64,000 nucleotides of DNA from Stenopsyche tienmushanensis (taxonomy: Eukaryota > Arthropoda > Insecta > Trichoptera > Stenopsychidae). Position 1 is the first letter of the stretch, and every line of letters begins with the position of its first letter. Positions 10,522 to 22,080 of this stretch are shown here, piece after piece. A program made the translations under genes and the position numbers. The stretch is from contig WACJ01000125.1 in the NCBI GenBank assembly GCA_008973525.1, positions 3,748,756 to 3,812,755 on the forward strand, in the 5' to 3' direction. Under the pieces are notes generated by a model. That model did not search any database. It was given only the letters and a program-made list of their open reading frames with translations, and had not been told where the DNA came from.

Positions 10522-11934
10522 CATAGGTATATATATACCTATCTGAATATGTTGAGGAGATTTTCTCAAAATTTGATACCCTTATGGCAGAATTCCAAGA
10601 CTGAAATTTACCGTTCTTAATATGGAGCATGGGAAAAAGGCGTCAAATTTAGCCAAGTCTTATGGCGCCATTTTCTATTTTTGCATAATAAATTGATGTA
10701 TGAAACCAAATATGTGATGGATTTATATCAACTCTTGATTCACATAAATAAAATATATTATATATATATTTCATAAAATTAATTTAATTCGCGCTTGTGA
10801 AAAATGAACTTGCATCAAGATTTTCATTAGGGGTGGGTACTTTGGCATACATATATAATACTTTATTGAGTTAAGGGATGCTTTTGTTCAAAGATTAATA
10901 TTCAAATTATCGTGAAATTTTAAGCACCCTCTCAGGTCACGATAATAAAGAATCAAAGCACGGATTTAAATGCATAAATGATCTTAAAATTTATTGTATA
11001 CCAAGGATTGTTTTACAACGCTAAGCACCTACGTTCAAAATAGACAAAATAATCGAAAATTCCTCCAAAAAAGTACATTATTTTGGTATTCGATTCCCAG
11101 ATTTAATTACAATATCCATATTTATTCCATAAAGAAATATAAACGGACAAAACTATGCTGATTTAAAATGTTAACGCTTGATTTGGTGCAAAGGTTAATA
11201 TTGAATAATCTCATTTATACACTGTCAAATACGATTTTTACGCTATCATTTCACGTTTTAATAATAAAAGGATAGTGATTTATTTTAAAAAAATATTAAT
11301 AATTTAACAAATATTAATAAAACTGTGAGAATTTCGTATCAACAAAAATAAGCAAAGCGAATGTGTCTATTTCCCCTGAGGTATTAAATCCGCTCAACTG
11401 TATTTTTCCCCAAAAATATAGAGATCGCATCGCAAATAGATATTTTGATTTGGTCTACCCTAAAACGACTTTTTTTTATTAAGGGGGTATTTCATTATGG
11501 TGTGTGGAATTAAATCCAAATGGGATCGATTCTCCAACATTTTACAACACGGTATTTGCTTGTATAATATCGCCCATTTTTCAAATGAGATCTTCATGAA
11601 TATTTCGTCTCACAAATATTCTATAAAATTCAACTCCAAACTTATGAAATTGAAGCAGCCAGACTACTGTTATTAAATTAAAACTTAAGGATGTATCCAT
11701 GCTTAAAACTTGCCAACTTTACTAGTTAAGTATTACGTATGCAAGTAAAACTTCGATGTCAAAATTAGCTCATTAAACAAAAACTGGAATCAATTTGCTG
11801 ACATTTGATAACTGCCATCATTCGCTACAACGATCTAGAATTTGTTGATGATATTTTTATTTTTAAAAAAATCTATGAAATAAGATTTTCGAATGAATAA
11901 GACATTTTAAATTTATAAACTGTAAATATATTGC
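10522..11934. other. AT-rich spacer
   Basis: Long, strongly AT-rich. No coding or repeat feature that I can support. Confidence 0.5.
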
Positions 11935-12775
11935 ATGTGGACCGACAATTTTTTTTTTTTTTTTTGGTGGCTAGAGGTAACTTTTGCTACGTTTCACACA
12001 TAGACCCCATGACCCTAAATATCAGGGTTGTCGAAATATATATATTTTTTAAATATTTTGAGAAAAGACTCAAAATTTACGTTTAAACTATCATAACTTT
12101 TTTATCTGTAGTCGTAATAGCACAAAATAACTGTTTTTTGTATTTTGAAATGTATTTTTAATATAAATAAATCATTATTTTTAACAATAGTTCCAAATAC
12201 AATTTATTTCTGAGCTTACAAAATCACATAAAATGTGCAATCGAATGAACCATATATGCTTCTAAATTATTTAATCAAAAAACTGACTACTATTTTGAAC
12301 TTAGTATAGTTTTAAAAATATCTCTAGTTTATATCCTATCCAACGATATGCTACATGTCAATCAAATCATTCAATTAGTCGTTAAACTTGAAGAGCTATC
12401 AGTTTTCTAGGGTCAGGGTTATGAATATACTTTTTTATGTTTAAGTTGTTTTTATTAAATTTATTAACAAAATTTGCTCAAATTCGCCACCTCTACTTCG
12501 TATGCACATACTACACATTTTTAAATTTCAGCTGTAGTTGTCTGAAGTAAAATTTCCCCTTTAATTTTTGCAAAGGCGACGATTATTCTTTCAATTAGGA
12601 TTTTTTTTCAGGGTATCCTGTCATGTAAATTTATTTTTTTGTACGTCCCCAGACAAAAAAAATCCATTGGTGTCAGGTCTGATTACCGTGCGAGCCACAG
12701 AATAGGGTATGTTTGTAGGTAAAGAAATCCAGTGGTGTCAGGTCTGGTGACCTGTCAAAAAAATTTAAGAGGCGA
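11935..12775 (+). mobile_element. Foldback element copy 2 (long left arm plus minisatellite)
   Basis: The most complete left arm, about 700 bp, starts GTGGACCGACA with a poly-T run. It has the landmarks ATATCAGGGTTGTCGAAATA, GTAGTCGTAATAGCAC, CTTGAAGAGCTATCAG and CTGTAGTTGTCTGAAG. On the minus strand its inner third reads as the C-terminal part of a transposase: SDLTPMDFFCLG, then a helical segment KKILIERIIVAFAK with stops. The arm runs into the 65-bp array at 12641. Confidence 0.65.
12641..12760 (+). repeat. 65-bp minisatellite inside foldback copy 2
   Basis: Two diverged units share AATCCAKTGGTGTCAGGTCTG. The unit's minus strand encodes DLTPxDFF. Confidence 0.65.
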
Positions 12776-13360
12776 AATAAATGGAATGTTATCAATTGAT
12801 GAGCTCAAATGAAAAACTAGGTCTTTCTCTGCCATATGACCGCGTAATAAAGAAATCATAACAGGAAAACGCGTTTGTTGAGGGCCAAATGGATCCAAGA
12901 TCCAATACACACATACAACATAATATTTTGTACATTTTATATGAAAAATCGATATTTTTGCGGCCTACTAAAGATAAGCTTTTTTTTATTTTAGCCCATG
13001 TTAGCCTTTTAGTTTGACCCCTCTGCAGTAAGATTCAAAGAGAAAAATGTTCAAGGAAGCGTTTTTATTATATGGCTCGAAAATGACACGAGCAGAGTTT
13101 TCAATTGCATCAAGAATTCGCCCATCGTGGTAATGAAGAAGTAATTGTTCCACGAGAGGGCTCAGACGTGAAGGCGTACCAAGGAGCTGATCCAAGAATT
13201 AGTCTGTGTGAAGATAGTCGTGGTTAATACGAATAAATGAGCGAAAACACGAGAAGGGAGTTGCTGCGGGCCTAATGGCACTATTAAACATGAAGTGATA
13301 CAAACTCAGTCAACTTTTCAGGGTGGCGTGGGTTGCACCACCCCTACCAGGATCTTGAGC
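12776..13360. other. Spacer
   Basis: A minus-strand frame at 13001-13195 (LVEQLLLHYHDGRILDAIEN) is GC-richer than its flanks but unidentified. Otherwise nothing. Confidence 0.4.
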
Positions 13361-13364
13361 CGTG

Positions 13365-13630
13365 AATAATGAATCAATTCAGAGGGCATCGTTATGACGC
13401 CATTATTAGTGAGCGTTTGAATCAATGCCACACATATATTTGTAATGGGACTCTCAATGGAATTGAGGCATGCGGAATTAAATCAAATAACACTGTAACT
13501 TCATTTAATTTGTTGTTTGAAATTAGTATCAATAAAAAATGCGCCTATTAAATACACAGGCATTGTGTTCATAGACATCGAAAAAGCATTTGTTCAAGTT
13601 CGACATACTGTTCTTATTAATTGGAGCTCG
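13365..13630 (+). pseudogene. Non-LTR reverse transcriptase fragment
   Basis: The plus strand reads GIVFIDIEKAFVQVRHTVLI at 13561-13620. This corresponds to RT domain A, where the usual pattern is F-x-D-x-x-x-A-F-D. The last aspartate is replaced. Upstream, in another frame, GHRYDAIISERLNQC is consistent with the preceding RT region. Only about 90 codons remain and there are frameshifts. A second RT relic lies at 28905-29125. Confidence 0.6.
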
Positions 13631-13634
13631 TAAA

Positions 13635-14224
13635 CATTTATTTATAAATTTATTGAATCACTGTTAAGCGAATTTTCTGCCTGCATTGCTTATATGAATG
13701 AAATATTTTAATAATGCTTGAATTTTTAATATTATTTTAGGCTCTCTGTTTTTTGCGAGGAAACATTGATATGCCAATATAGAAGCAACGGTTGGAGGAA
13801 AAAGAGGATAGTCGTCAATCTGAAATGGTGGATGCGGAACAAACCGCTGTCCCACTATTTACGACAGTGCTTGACAAAACAAATTCAATTCAGCTGCATT
13901 AAATTCATCGGAGAGACTGGCGGATAGAAGGCTTTGTGTCGAAGGCACACACTGAGGCCATTACGTGCGAAGCCTCCCAACGGGATCAGACGGGAACGAA
14001 AAACAACCCGGATCAAATTTTTATTATTCTGCTCCACGAATGAATATTTTAGGGAGCTTAATTGCTGAAATGCCAAAGTGTGCACTGATCATCACGTGAC
14101 TTCCGTATTGGCTCAGAGGGAGGAAGGCAGTCAATTTATGGAAATTAAATGATAACACACCCACGCGAAAATAAGTAAATAATGGCTATGAAAATTATCT
14201 GTTTATCGTCTGCCATCTGTTATT
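13635..14224. other. Spacer with GC-balanced stretch
   Basis: Minus-strand frames of 63 and 66 codons at 13664-13855 and 13885-14085 have no recognised motif. Confidence 0.35.
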
Positions 14225-14241
14225 TGTGTTTCCGTGGGAAC
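14225..14241 (-). repeat. CGTTCCCACGG-type motif, copy 2
   Basis: TGTGTTTCCGTGGGAAC, inverted relative to the copy at 5674. Confidence 0.45.
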
Positions 14242-14373
14242 ACTCAAAAAACAACGTTTAGACTGAATGCTTGACAATATAAAGTTTATCATATTAAATA
14301 ATATCTATATTATAATAAAAGCTTCAATTTTTAGCACTGTGTGCTTGTAATATAAGCCTACAAAAAGTTCCAT

Positions 14374-14535
14374 GAATAGCCTTGGTTGTGGGAAGACGTC
14401 CTTTCCGCAGCCAATTGTCGCTCTCTCATCATCAATTAAGATGAGAGTATTTATATTCGGTACCCGTCTATCTCAATCCTACCCCTCGGCTCATATCATG
14501 ACTCGATAACAAAACGAACCCGCATATGAAACCGA
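14374..14535 (+). mobile_element. Solo-LTR family copy 3 (3' half)
   Basis: TAGCCTTGGTTGTGGGAAGA, a CCGCAGCCA stretch, a CCCGTCTATCTCA block and a terminal TGACTCGATAACAAAACGAA-CCCGC match the 3' halves of copies at 35765 and 58536. Confidence 0.6.
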
Positions 14536-14564
14536 GGTAGCTAATTTAAACAAATTTTGTTAAT

Positions 14565-14933
14565 AAATTTAATAAAAACATCTTAAGCATAAAAAGTATT
14601 TTCTTAAACCTGACTCTGGCAAATTCGTACCTCTTCAAGTTTAACGACTTATTGAATAATTTTTATAGCATGCAGCATATCGTTGAAAATGGTATAATCT
14701 AGAAAACGTTTTAAAGTTAAACTATGTTCTTCCTAAGCATTTCCATAACCAACAAGGCAGAAACATCCCTTAAAGGTGAAATTTTGGGTATTTTTTCAAA
14801 ATGTTGAAAAAAAAACTTTTTTGACAACCTTGATACTTAGAACATAGGGGCTATGTGTAAAATATAGCAAAAGTCCCCTCCTGAGCCCCAAAAAAAAATG
14901 TGGTTCCGTGTGCAAAACACCCTAACATTGACA
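14565..14933 (-). mobile_element. Foldback element copy 3 (right arm)
   Basis: An inverted arm contains TTCAAGTTTAACGACTTATT, GAAATTTTGGGTATTTTTTC and GACAACCTTGATACTTAGAA. It ends GTGTGCAAAACACCCTAAC. Compared with copy 2 an internal block is missing (about 300 bp of the arm). Confidence 0.65.
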
Positions 14934-16270
14934 TTCAATAAAATCTCCCCCAGCCCGTAGAATGCACTCTTTTCTGCAAAATAATTAAACCTACAACTAT
15001 AAAAGATCATTTGTTAGGAGCCAATCATTGCAAACACAGCTTGAATTTGAATAACGTTCCTTCATAAAAAAAGGATTGATTTGTGTATGTGATCATCTTC
15101 TTTAGACAGTTTGTCGATCTTATCTCCCCGTTTTGAATGATGCATAATTTAAACTCGAAGCACAAAGAACTCTTGTTTTTGTCAATATGAAAACAACATC
15201 AAAACTTCCTCTTTCATTGCCAATACCGTCTAAATTCAATCCAATTACATTAGAAGTCATATCATAAAAGGCATATAAGAGCATTGTACTTTCATTCGAT
15301 TAACCCCACGGTCGCGTATACATTTATGTGCGCGTATAATAATAGATACATGGGATGTGCGTACGTAAGTCGCCTGTGGTAAAACTCTCGAGCATTGATG
15401 GGGCGAATCGAAACCATTACTATAAAGAAAGAAGGAGTCTGAAAAGTGGTCCCCGGCGGTCGGCATACAAATTCTTCATTATCGCTCATTGTGCTCGCTG
15501 CTCTGCCTTATGACTGCCTCAGCCTCCGAGACGAACGCCAGCTTTTCTGAGGAATTGTATCAAAAATTCAGGCTGCTTATTATACCGACACTACATATCC
15601 AAATAAACGTATATTTTAAGGACTCCGCAGAATTTCCTCCCTGCGAGGACGAATGAATTTTAATATATAAACAAGCCAGCCGCGTATATAAGTCTTAAGT
15701 GGCTGGGAATTTGCATCAATCGTGACGCAATTCTCTGAGGCTACACATTTTTTTTAAAAGTTGATTTGATTCGAACATCAAGAAAGATATGGAAAAACAT
15801 GTGTTTTGAACGTTCGCACGGACGCACATACAACAAACTATATAAAAAGCGCATATTCATTCGATATAATTGAGATTATTCAATTAAAATGTAATATTTC
15901 ATATCAACACATTCTGGTTCACTTGCTTGATAAGTCTGTGTTTTTAAAAGTCAGTTCATGCAAAAACGAGCATTTTTCAGTTTAATAAACAATATTTGAA
16001 TATTGTAATAAATTTGTTACATCCGCCGAAAGTCTAGTTGAACTAAAACCTGAAGTTAGTCTGGCGGGTCGATTTTTTTCTGGTTTATCCGCCGCCCCTT
16101 CTATTTTGGCCCACGAAACTAAACTCCGCCTCATATAAACGCCTTTTTCTTGTGATTGTCACCGAGTATCGTGAAACAGATGCTAATACTAGTTCCAGAA
16201 ACTTAAATTAAGCAATAGAAGCCTAAGAGGATGAACTTTGATGAAATTTAGCCGGGATGTGTTACTATAT
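14934..16270. other. Spacer with GC-richer patches
   Basis: Patches at 15400-15550 (a minus-strand frame MSDNEEFVCRPPGTT) and 16040-16140 (contains CATATAAACGCC) are unlike the AT-rich flanks but unidentified. Confidence 0.3.
15811..15828 (+). repeat. CGTTCCCACGG-type motif, copy 3
   Basis: CGTTCGCACGGACGCACA, preceded by TTTTGAA. Confidence 0.4.
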
Positions 16271-16277
16271 CCTTCTT

Positions 16278-16345
16278 CAGGACCGTAACTAGGGCGTGGC
16301 AAAATAGGCGCCTGCCACGGGCGCAACTGGACTTGGGGCGCAAAA
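16278..16345. mobile_element. Terminal sequence with CGTAACTAGGGCG
   Basis: CAGGACCGTAACTAGGGCGT and the following GGCGCCTGCCACGGGCGCAA resemble common animal DNA-transposon ends of the CAGTGGCGTAACTA type. A similar end occurs at 24729. Confidence 0.35.
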
Positions 16346-16499
16346 TGCAGAATACAGACATGATTATTATTTACTTTACTTGATTAACCTATTGATGGCA
16401 GTATTATGTAGTCATTGTTGGTATCTTGCATGGGGTACACCTGTGTTTTTGTTTGCAGATACTACTTGCTTATTGCGCCAGATAAGTCTTCTCACTAAA

Positions 16500-16778
16500 G
16501 CTGATTTCTCTTGATGTGAAGCGTCAGAGCGGGGGGCGCTTTCGGGGCAGTCCCCGGGCGGTGCTCTTCTTCTCTCAAACCGTTATGTAACCGGGCGGAT
16601 AGGATGAAGTAGACGGATGTCGAACATAAAGCCTGCTTTGATAACCTCTTTATTATACACGATAGAGATAGATCTGGCTGTGGGAAGGACGACATCCTGC
16701 AGTCAAGGCTATCCGACATCTCTCGCTTCCTATGCGTCACCATCCAACCGGCAACGTCGATGTGAGATAAGATTTGAA
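16500..16778 (-). mobile_element. Solo-LTR family copy 4
   Basis: On the minus strand the order is TGGTGACGCATAGG, then a diverged TTGACTGCAGGATGTCG block, CCAGATCTATCTC, TATAATAAAGAGG (AATAAA), a CATCCGTCTACTTCATCC block and a GC-rich end (CACCGCCCGGGGACTGCCCC) that agrees with the end of copy 8. The 5' half is missing. Confidence 0.6.
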
Positions 16779-17349
16779 GTGCCGGCGAAGACGGTATGCA
16801 TAGACTTACCTGGCACAATAATTAGGTATTATCTGCTGACATATGACGGTATTTGGCGGTAACTGTGCGTCAATGGGTTAAATCAGATTATCTCGAAGTT
16901 TCTCACTATAATATTGTTGATTGAATAAACCTAAATTTTTACGGTTTTCGCGTAAATAAATTACTTTTTTTTGGGGTAAAATTTGTCAAGAATATACGAA
17001 GTTTTAATTAAAAAGCCTACATAGTTTTTAATTTAATACTTTTATATAAAATTATTTAGGTTTTTATGAAGGCATCTTGGTTCAATCTGCTGGTTTAAGA
17101 ATTATATTACGTTGACTCCAGGCGGTACTTTATGTGAGACATTGCAGCCTGGAATATGTTAAAATAAAGTTGAGTATATTACAATTATTAGATAGGTTAA
17201 AAATTATGTATGCATTGATATTATCGTTCTTTTCAAGGTTCATACATCAAATATACTTATGAGACATAGAAGATGTGTAAGTCATAATCTTCTTGTCTCT
17301 ATTTGTAACTATTACATAGTTATATCTAAATATAGAAAAGCTCCACAAT
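16779..17349. other. AT-rich spacer
   Basis: Nothing recognised. Confidence 0.5.
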
Positions 17350-17630
17350 GTGCTTGTTTCAAATCGAAATCTGTCTATTTGCGAAACAAATAAATACAAC
17401 GCCAGATGGAAAAGTTATTTGGAAAAATTAGCAAAGGTGTCTTCAGCGCGTGACTGGCGCCTTCAACGGAGATCGACACGCGAATCCGACATGGAAAAGT
17501 TTGAATCTAAGGAAATTGAGGAAGTTTGCTCGGATGTGAGTAACCTATGGCATCGATAAATTAATTGTTGATCCAATTTAATATCTTTCAGAAGTTAGTC
17601 AAAGTGAGCACGGAACAAACCCGTCCATAA
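17350..17630 (+). CDS. Candidate two-exon coding segment, unknown protein
   Basis: An open frame begins at the ATG at 17350 and runs 62 codons to 17535. It meets a consensus donor, GAT|GTGAGT. A 56-nt AT-rich segment ending ATATCTTTCAG (17591) follows. The next frame continues in phase for 12 codons (KLVKVSTEQTRP) to TAA at 17628-17630. The peptide is charged and helix-prone (MEKFESKEIEEVCSD). The exon is GC-richer than its flanks. An acceptor-like TGTCTTCAG at 17446 could make the true exon start later. No family was recognised. RNA data would be needed to separate this from chance. Confidence 0.35.
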
Positions 17631-17939
17631 GGTAAACTTGAGCGGAAAACTTTACCAGCACTTAGCGGTGCGCTGAAGAAAATTCGAAGAGCCAACACTT
17701 CCTGACTTCTAACCACACAACATGTTGGCTCACTTAAGGGCGACGTGCTGATTTCGACTGCTGATTATGGTGGAAATAAAAATAGGGGATGGATTCGGAA
17801 TTATCGTAATGCAAGCAAGCAGCTGAAATTATTCGATCGGGCTTAATTTGCACGGTATGCAAATTTCACCTACAATAAATTTATTGGATATATAATGAAA
17901 TGATACAATCAATAACATATTTTCAAATCAAAAATTATC
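17631..17939. other. Spacer
   Basis: A GC-balanced stretch with no recognisable feature. Confidence 0.4.
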
Positions 17940-18192
17940 ACCATGCAATGGGGACATCAATCACAAAAGCGACATCTTCTGTGGTGGTGCAGACACATGA
18001 CGTCTGCAATACCGATTGATTGCTTCTTATGCGTGCACCGTTTTCGGTTGGGTGGTAAAGCGCAAGAGGTGGAAATCGTGAGGAGTCGTCGGTTAGCCTT
18101 GGCTGCGGGAGGACGTCCTTCCCGCAGCCATATCTCTCTTTGAGAAGACTTTGCCCCGCGAGCGCTTCCACTCTGCTACCTAGTACGTTTCA
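17940..18192 (+). mobile_element. Solo-LTR family copy 5, with intact 3' boundary
   Basis: Shares CTTCTGTGGTGGTGCAGACA (5' part), the GCTTCTTATGCGTGCACCGT block, GAGTCGTCGGTTAGCCTTGG and CTGCGGGAGGACGTCCTTCC. It ends GTACGTTTCA with the CA expected at an LTR end, directly followed by a primer-binding-site-like sequence. The AATAAA segment present in copies 8 and 9 is deleted here. Confidence 0.65.
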
Positions 18193-18193
18193 C

Positions 18194-18210
18194 TGGTGTC
18201 AGAAGTGGGG
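18194..18210 (+). promoter_or_regulatory. Retrotransposon primer-binding-site-like sequence
   Basis: TGGTGTCAGAAGTGGGG starts with TGG (complement of the tRNA CCA end), one base after the LTR CA. This sequence type follows the 5' LTR of many Ty3/Gypsy-type elements. It makes copy 5 a 5' LTR with a stub of internal region; no gag sequence follows. Confidence 0.5.
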
Positions 18211-19037
18211 AAAAATGTCGGCAATTTGATAAGTGATAATAATTGATTATTAAACATGATAAATGAAAGAAAATTTATATACAAATTGATCAGCGTAGCT
18301 AAAAATATATTAAAATTGATGAATCCATATACATTTTTATAATTTGATTGGATACAATAAGCATTTTTTCTTATAGTACTTTCCATCGTCATTTTACAAT
18401 GGTCTTATTTTTGAAGAATTTATAAACATTTGAAAACGAGCTTTTGTATTAAAAAGAATCGGAAGCAGCGGAGTTATCAAGAATCTCTTTTGCAAGAAAG
18501 TACATACTCCAAACAGTTGCAAGTTTTGTGTGACTGGTTAAGTTCTTCGAAAGTCGATACGGCTTAACTAGTGACAAAGTTATCCATGTACCGGACAATG
18601 ACATTTATCCTTTTGCAAAAGTTTTCACATTTCTTACAAAATAAGAAATTTAATATAGTAATGTATGTGTTTTCAAACATTTTTCCATCGGATAATATTT
18701 TTTCTACGAAACCCCACCGTGGAATTTTATTGAAATGAAAATGTTTCAAGGAACTTTTGAAACTCGATAGCACTGTGCTGATCTTTTAAAATGTGATTGT
18801 TTGCGTTTTGTATGACAAACGATACCTTTGAAAGTTGAGTTTATTTGGCTCGTCTATATTGGTTGTCTTCCGTAACGTTGTCTGTATTATAAAATAATAA
18901 CATTATCGATATTATGAGCGCTTTAAAGCTGTAATTAAATCATAAAAGAAAGACATTCTGAGATAAAATCTTATTTATGAGAATAAATGGCGCAACTCAT
19001 CGATTCGTGCAGTTACGGAGATCCTTTATTCTACTGG
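18211..19037. other. AT-rich spacer
   Basis: Downstream of the LTR stub. No gag, protease or RT residues were seen. Confidence 0.5.
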
Positions 19038-19140
19038 GTGCGGCAGGGAAACTTCCTTATTTGAAATATGCGCCCTAAATCAATAACTATTTTTAAAAAA
19101 TATTAAATGGCATTAATTTAAAAGAACAAGATTTAAAGTT
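19038..19140 (+). repeat. TGCGGCAGGGAAAC repeat, copy 1
   Basis: GTGCGGCAGGGAAACTTCCT, TATTTGAAAT, CCCTAAATCAATAACTATTT and AAATGGCATTAATTTAAAAG match 48151-48250 in order and spacing. Family unknown. Confidence 0.6.
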
Positions 19141-20470
19141 TTTTGTTATTTAGATTTAGAAGCGATCATGCAGTGAACTATCTTTAAATATCTCCCTGTA
19201 ACATAGAAAATAAATTAAACTGATATGTCTTTTACTGTTTGTGTTATTCATTTTTAAAATAAGGTCCTACTGCATCCTGTATTATGAAAGATTTAACAAT
19301 GCTCAGTTTGTAAATAAAAATATTACATAATAAGTCTATATAAAAATACATACTTATTATGTCATCTGTGATCCCATGAGAACAAACACTATAACTGCAT
19401 AGGATTCGAAAGACTACAATCGAAATATTTTAAATTGCACTTACACCACAAAATACCAAACTCAATCAGTTTACTTTGAGAAATAAAATTAAATAGTGGT
19501 ATTTGCGGTTTATTGAGTCGTTATGCAGCCTTGAATGGAAGTCGATTTTTTTTTATACGAAAGAAAATCTGATGACCACCCCAAACGGCCACCCGTCGGC
19601 ACGATAAGTTCGAAAAATAAGATCGTATACTTTTATTCGAACGTTTGGCAGAATTCCTATATTTACCTTGATCACAGGTCAACTTAATATATCAGTAATG
19701 TGGCAATAAAGATGTCACGGATCGACGAGAAAAAAATATATGTAGCTTCACCCCACTTTACATTATCCTCCGGGCACTTAGTGTCACTTACACCAGGGGT
19801 GATTCAACACCAGCGGGTCGGGCTGTCGCCCTTTCGGCCGTTTCTCCAAACGCCCTTAAGCGCCTCGTAGACCTTCGTAGCTCCGCAGCCCAATGTCGTA
19901 AATAATGGACTTATTACACTGTGAACCGGATCGAATTTGACACGCCTGATCTGGCACCATTTTTCAATCAACCCACATCATAATCAATCAATATAGCCTC
20001 ATGAAAATTGAAATGGCTGTTGGCGCTAAGAAAAAAACTATTCGACCCGATGACTTTTTTACTGCATGCTTCGGAATTGATTTGAGAGCAGCAGAGAGAC
20101 ACGTACTGCGTAAAAATCTAATAAACTTATACGATTTTGTGAATGTTTTATGAATTGAGTCTTGGTTGGGAACGCCGGTGTTCGTCTCAATGTCATCTTA
20201 TTCTCGATCAAAAGCAATTTAATCCAATTTACAACCATGATCCCTCTATACATAAAACTTGCTCTTTTGTATATTTGAACTTTGTAGATAATTATTAAAT
20301 ATATCTAAATAAAACCATTATGAAGGTCCATTGGTTTTGTAATGTATTTTTAAAACGCCTTACAACCACATTGCCTAAGATTTATTACGCATTCGTTCCC
20401 TATTAAAACTGAAAGACTTGCAAAGTTGAATAAAATATCAGTTTAAAAGATAAAGAAAGCGTATTTTCCT
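19141..20470. other. Spacer with GC-richer island
   Basis: 19760-19930 is much GC-richer. Its minus strand reads TLGCGATKVYEALKGVWRNG, unidentified. The rest is AT-rich without features. Confidence 0.35.
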
Positions 20471-20471
20471 A

Positions 20472-20512
20472 CAGAGAGAGATCCCAACTGCGAGACTCTG
20501 ATGACGAGGAAC
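20472..20512 (+). repeat. AACTGCGAGACTCT dispersed repeat, copy 2
   Basis: AGAGAGAGATCCCAACTGCG followed by AGACTCTGATGACGAGG. Confidence 0.55.
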
Positions 20513-21560
20513 CATCATTTATCTCATAAAATACATACACGTTTATTCCTATGTTAATTTTATTCTTCTCTACAAATACACAATAGGCTTTGAAACATTG
20601 AACATTGGAAGCATCCAATTTAAAAGTACAAATCTAGCATTGGGCATTAAAAAAGTGACATTATAGCATTTTTATTGAATATTTATGCTGTGGCTATTAA
20701 ATAATGAGATCTGGTTAAATTATAATGAAAATATTCATATATCAATTTCAATAAAGCAATCATCAATTAACGATATCAAAAGCTCTTTACTTGTTTCACA
20801 GCCAATTATTTCAAAATGACGTCCCCAATATTAATTTCAATATGAATTTAAAATGGCTTTGTATTGCATTTTCCAACCTTGATAATGATGGTGTAGCAAT
20901 CATTATAGCAACTATCTTTTAGTCTCATAGTCAAAGCATAGTCTCGTTATTTAAATGCCACCCTTATTTTAATAACTTTAATATATGGGCCATTTTTTAA
21001 AAAGTATTTATATGACTACTACTGTAATAAAAAATGTCATCAAATTTTATAGAGTATTTTAGAACTGCATTATATACAAATTATTCTATGGAAAATATTT
21101 TTGTCTTCAGCATTGACGTCTTTGAGGCAGTTTAAACATTCTCAAATCTAATCCTATCTCACAGCCACAAAAATGAGCCCGTACCCATAACGGTTAACTA
21201 GTACAGGCCTTTGTTAGAAGGTTCACACCAAATACCCCATTAAGCAAAGATTACTTAATTGTTATACGGTAATTGCCTTTCAAGTGCTTTAATTTTATTT
21301 TAACGCCCCTGCAAAAATAATTTCAACTTTTCAAATGGCAGAAGTTCGCATTACCCAAATTGCCCTTTTAGCAAAATTATTCATAGCCCAGCAATATTTT
21401 CAGATAACCGGGTTTACTGATTTCCAACTTTGATTCATCCTGAATTTTATTGATTTGAATAAAAGTATACGCATTTAGAAACATAATAGTTGTATAAGAT
21501 ATGAATTAATCTTAATAATTCATATAAAGGTACATGTACTTTCGAATATGATTGACTTAT
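20513..21560. other. AT-rich spacer
   Basis: Nothing supportable seen. Confidence 0.5.
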
Positions 21561-21565
21561 ACCGA

Positions 21566-22080
21566 TACGAGACATATTCAGAAAGTAAGTGTACTAGATT
21601 TTTTCCGCGCCCGTTCATCGGTTAAAAATTTAATTTCATCCATTTGGACCTTCAAGAAGGTGATAAGATGATAATATAAAGGCAACGAGTCAAAAAAATA
21701 CGGAGGGGTGATTCAAAATATCCCAACTAAATGACTGTGTGAGGACGAGTATAGTCGTGCAACGAGCGCACTCTTCGAAGCGAAATTTGAGCAAAATGAT
21801 GCCTTTTCGGTTCCAAAATACTAAGGTTATGATTTTTTTGTCCAAAGTTGTGGGTTTAATTTTTTTTTACAAATGAGGAATTGGTGTGATACCACTGTGA
21901 TGATTGTTTTTTTATGATTTAGGCATGTAATAAGCTACCCATATTTTATCTTCAGTCACAATAGAGCTAAGAAAATCTTCATCTTCCAGCTCAAGTTGCT
22001 TCAAATCAATGGGATCACAGAATGTGGCCCGCACTTGGTGGGATTTCTTAGCGACATGACTTGAGTTTACGTACTACCAT
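21566..22080 (-). pseudogene. Mariner transposase relic with one terminal repeat
   Basis: On the minus strand the successive frames read LELEDEDFLSSIVTEDKIWV (first catalytic Asp region, normally TGDETWV), then HHSGITPIPHL. After a frameshift comes TLDKKIITLVFWNRKGIILL (VFWDRKG region), then LHDYTRPHT (normally HDNARPHT) and HPSVFF...SSYHLLE (normally HPPYSPDLAPSDYHLF). The order is correct. Stops and frameshifts show it is dead, and the HDNA aspartate context is altered. The terminal repeat TACGAGACATATTCAGAAAG plus TAAGTGTACT lies at 21566-21595, the C-terminal end of the gene. Confidence 0.8.
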
